Positions 62,778-64,000 of a DNA stretch of 64,000 bases are shown one piece after another. Both the position numbers and the translations under genes were made by a program. The notes beneath the pieces are model-generated. The model was not told where the DNA came from, searched no databases, and worked only from the letters and a program-made list of their open reading frames with translations. Each line of letters starts with the position of its first letter. Position 1 is the first letter of the stretch. Origin of the DNA: Clostridium folliculivorans (GTDB lineage: Bacteria > Bacillota > Clostridia > Clostridiales > Clostridiaceae); NCBI RefSeq assembly GCF_024341905.1, contig NZ_BQXY01000003.1, forward strand, positions 1 through 64,000, written 5' to 3'.

Positions 62778-62950
62778 AGATGTAAAAAGTCGCTGAAGTG
62801 ATCTTGTTCAGTGATTTTTTGCGCATCTGCCTTTCCGAATGTATATGAAGAAAAATTGTCAGGTGAATAAGTTTTACTTTATACCAATAAAAACCTCTAA
62901 AACAATTTAAATATCTAATTTTAATTCTCCTAAAAACTTTATATTTCATA
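62778..62950 (+). repeat. Family C element
   Basis: The hairpin AGTCGCTGAA / TTCAGTGATT with a T-run is followed by GCGCATCTGCCTTTCCGAATG and GTCAGGTGAATAAG, with the CTCTAAAACAATTTAAATAT tail. It lies between ftsA and the glycosyltransferase gene. Confidence 0.65.
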
Positions 62951-62955
62951 TACAG

Positions 62956-62980
62956 AAAAAACTCTGCTTTCGCAGAGTTT
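62956..62980 (-). terminator. Glycosyltransferase terminator overlapping its stop
   Basis: AAACTCTGC-GAAA-GCAGAGTTTTTT on the minus strand; the first arm starts at the stop codon. Confidence 0.9.
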
Positions 62981-64000
62981 AATTTGCTTTTTCTAAATCA
63001 GTTATATTTATACTTCTTGTATGAACTGTGTGTGACCACTCTTTGTTATTTTTATTAACTATTCCCTGAATACAAATAGGAAGCCAAGTTATACTAAATA
63101 TAGGATAAATGAAATAGTATAAAAATATTTTTGGTGAAAGCTTTCCATCGAGTATTAATAGGAATGGTGTGTATATAAATTGAATTAATATAATTAGCAA
63201 TGCACCTAATGTTATCAAAATAGATTGCAAGCTTGTATTTACAGAGTTAATATTGTTAAATAATTCTATAGCTTTACCAGAAAAATTTAATATATTTGGT
63301 ACTATATTTATTATCGTCGCAACAGCTAAAAGTATAATAACTATAGGCTGTATGCTATATAATGCACAATCAAAAGCTACAAAGCTACGTTCCTTTATTG
63401 CCCTTTTTATTAGCTTCCAAAAATATCTAGAAGAAACATCTGCAAACCCCTGCATCCATCTTTTTCTCTGTGCCCATGATTGAGCTAAAGTTAAAGGTTT
63501 CTCATCGTAAACTACTGCTTCATGAGCCCAACCAACTTTATGACCATTTAAAACAAGCTTACAAGTAAATTCTAAATCTTCAGTTAAGCAAGTTGCTCCC
63601 CAACCTAAAGTTTCTAAAGTATCTGTCTCTATACAAAAACCAGTTCCGCCCAATTGATTAGAAAGGCCTAAATTGCTTCTTGAAAGCTGAAACATTCTAT
63701 TTGAAGTCCAAAAGGATATAGAATAACATCCTGTTATCCAAGTATCTTTAGGGTTTTTACTATCTAAAAAACCTTGAACAACTTTAAATCCTTTTAATAA
63801 CATCTTATTCATCTCAGTTAAGAAATTTTTAGATATAAGGTTATCTGCATCAAATACTGCAACTGCATCATATTTTTTATTCATTTTGAATATATGATCA
63901 AACATCCATTCAAGTGCGTAACCTTTTCCTCTTTTTTCTTTATCAAATCTTTCGTAAACCTTTGCCCCAAGTTTCTTTGCTTTTTCAGCAGTTTTATCAG
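62979..64000 (-). CDS. Processive family 2 glycosyltransferase (C-terminal part)
   Basis: At least 340 residues; the reading frame is open to the right edge, so the N-terminus is outside the window. Seen are AKVYERFDKEKRGKGYALEWMF, the DADN metal/nucleotide motif, TED acid region (CLTEDLEFTCKL) and the QRKRW product-site motif, then at least three membrane helices. This is the architecture of BcsA/NodC/poly-GlcNAc type synthases or a processive lipid-linked transferase. The product is unknown; partner genes would be further upstream. Confidence 0.88.
   Translation of the reverse strand, partial: DKTAEKAKKLGAKVYERFDKEKRGKGYALEWMFDHIFKMNKKYDAVAVFDADNLISKNFLTEMNKMLLKGFKVVQGFLDSKNPKDTWITGCYSISFWTSNRMFQLSRSNLGLSNQLGGTGFCIETDTLETLGWGATCLTEDLEFTCKLVLNGHKVGWAHEAVVYDEKPLTLAQSWAQRKRWMQGFADVSSRYFWKLIKRAIKERSFVAFDCALYSIQPIVIILLAVATIINIVPNILNFSGKAIELFNNINSVNTSLQSILITLGALLIILIQFIYTPFLLILDGKLSPKIFLYYFIYPIFSITWLPICIQGIVNKNNKEWSHTVHTRSINITDLEKAN

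Noticed and set aside
1..64000. CRISPR arrays, tRNA genes, prophage, restriction or other defence systems
   Set aside because: No regularly spaced direct repeats, no tRNA-like cloverleaf next to the rRNA start, and no phage, nuclease or methylase gene sets were seen. The repeats present are dispersed, not tandem.

Overview
The window is chromosomal DNA of an anaerobic, endospore-forming, low-GC Firmicute, most likely Clostridium sensu stricto. The base composition is strongly AT-rich. The spore-specific genes spoIVA, spoIIGA, sigE, sigG, ytaF and a ymxH-like gene are present. Heme would be made by the oxygen-independent siroheme (Ahb) route. I cannot name the species. Almost all genes lie on the minus strand, which is the direction of the rRNA operon whose 16S 5' end sits at positions 1-31.

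Layout: 1-31 is the 16S rRNA start, with promoter and leader. 0.6-5.3 kb holds a DedA-PAP2 fusion, a flavin oxidoreductase, a DUF1349 protein and two small proteins. 5.6-9.2 kb (plus strand) is an ahbC-ahbD-ahbA-ahbB set for siroheme-to-heme conversion, followed by bacteriohemerythrin and an MBL-fold hydrolase. 11.5-18.2 kb has spoIVA, a GNAT, a pyrophosphatase-like protein, a kinase-like protein and an accessory SecA, with decayed nitroreductase and methyltransferase fragments. 18.8-24 kb is a TetR/drug-exporter pair and an ABC-2 exporter. 24.5-33 kb has a CE2-like esterase, an Fe-S flavoprotein with a divergent HxlR regulator, a pentapeptide protein, a short YidC paralogue, a histidine phosphatase and a ROK regulator with an MFS sugar-type transporter. 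34-40 kb is a run of small metabolic enzymes: cyclase, nitrilase-like, metallophosphoesterase, DJ-1, ACT and GNAT. 40.7-45 kb holds ytaF and the housekeeping set gpsA-der-DUF512. 45.7-55.7 kb is the phosphate module phoP-phoR / chemoreceptor / pstS-C-A-B-phoU, then pgeF. 56-62.6 kb is the conserved nrdR / ymxH-like / sigG / sigE-spoIIGA / ftsZ-ftsA block. A glycosyltransferase runs off the right edge.

Functional links: PhoR-PhoP would sense phosphate limitation and drive pstSCAB-phoU, and possibly the chemoreceptor between them. SpoIIGA processes pro-SigE in the mother cell, SigG acts in the forespore, and SpoIVA builds the coat basement layer. AhbA/B, AhbC and AhbD form a complete siroheme-to-heme b route.

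The most unusual content is intergenic. At least three families of short dispersed repeats occupy the gaps. Family A is a palindrome of about 95 bp whose inner stem covaries between copies around a constant CAGAACC-type loop. Family B is a MITE with inverted ends of about 38 bp and an 8-bp target duplication. Family C is a same-orientation element carrying a terminator-like hairpin. One family A copy is inserted inside a family B copy, and another B copy preserves the empty site. I found no tRNA, CRISPR array, intact transposase, prophage or defence system.
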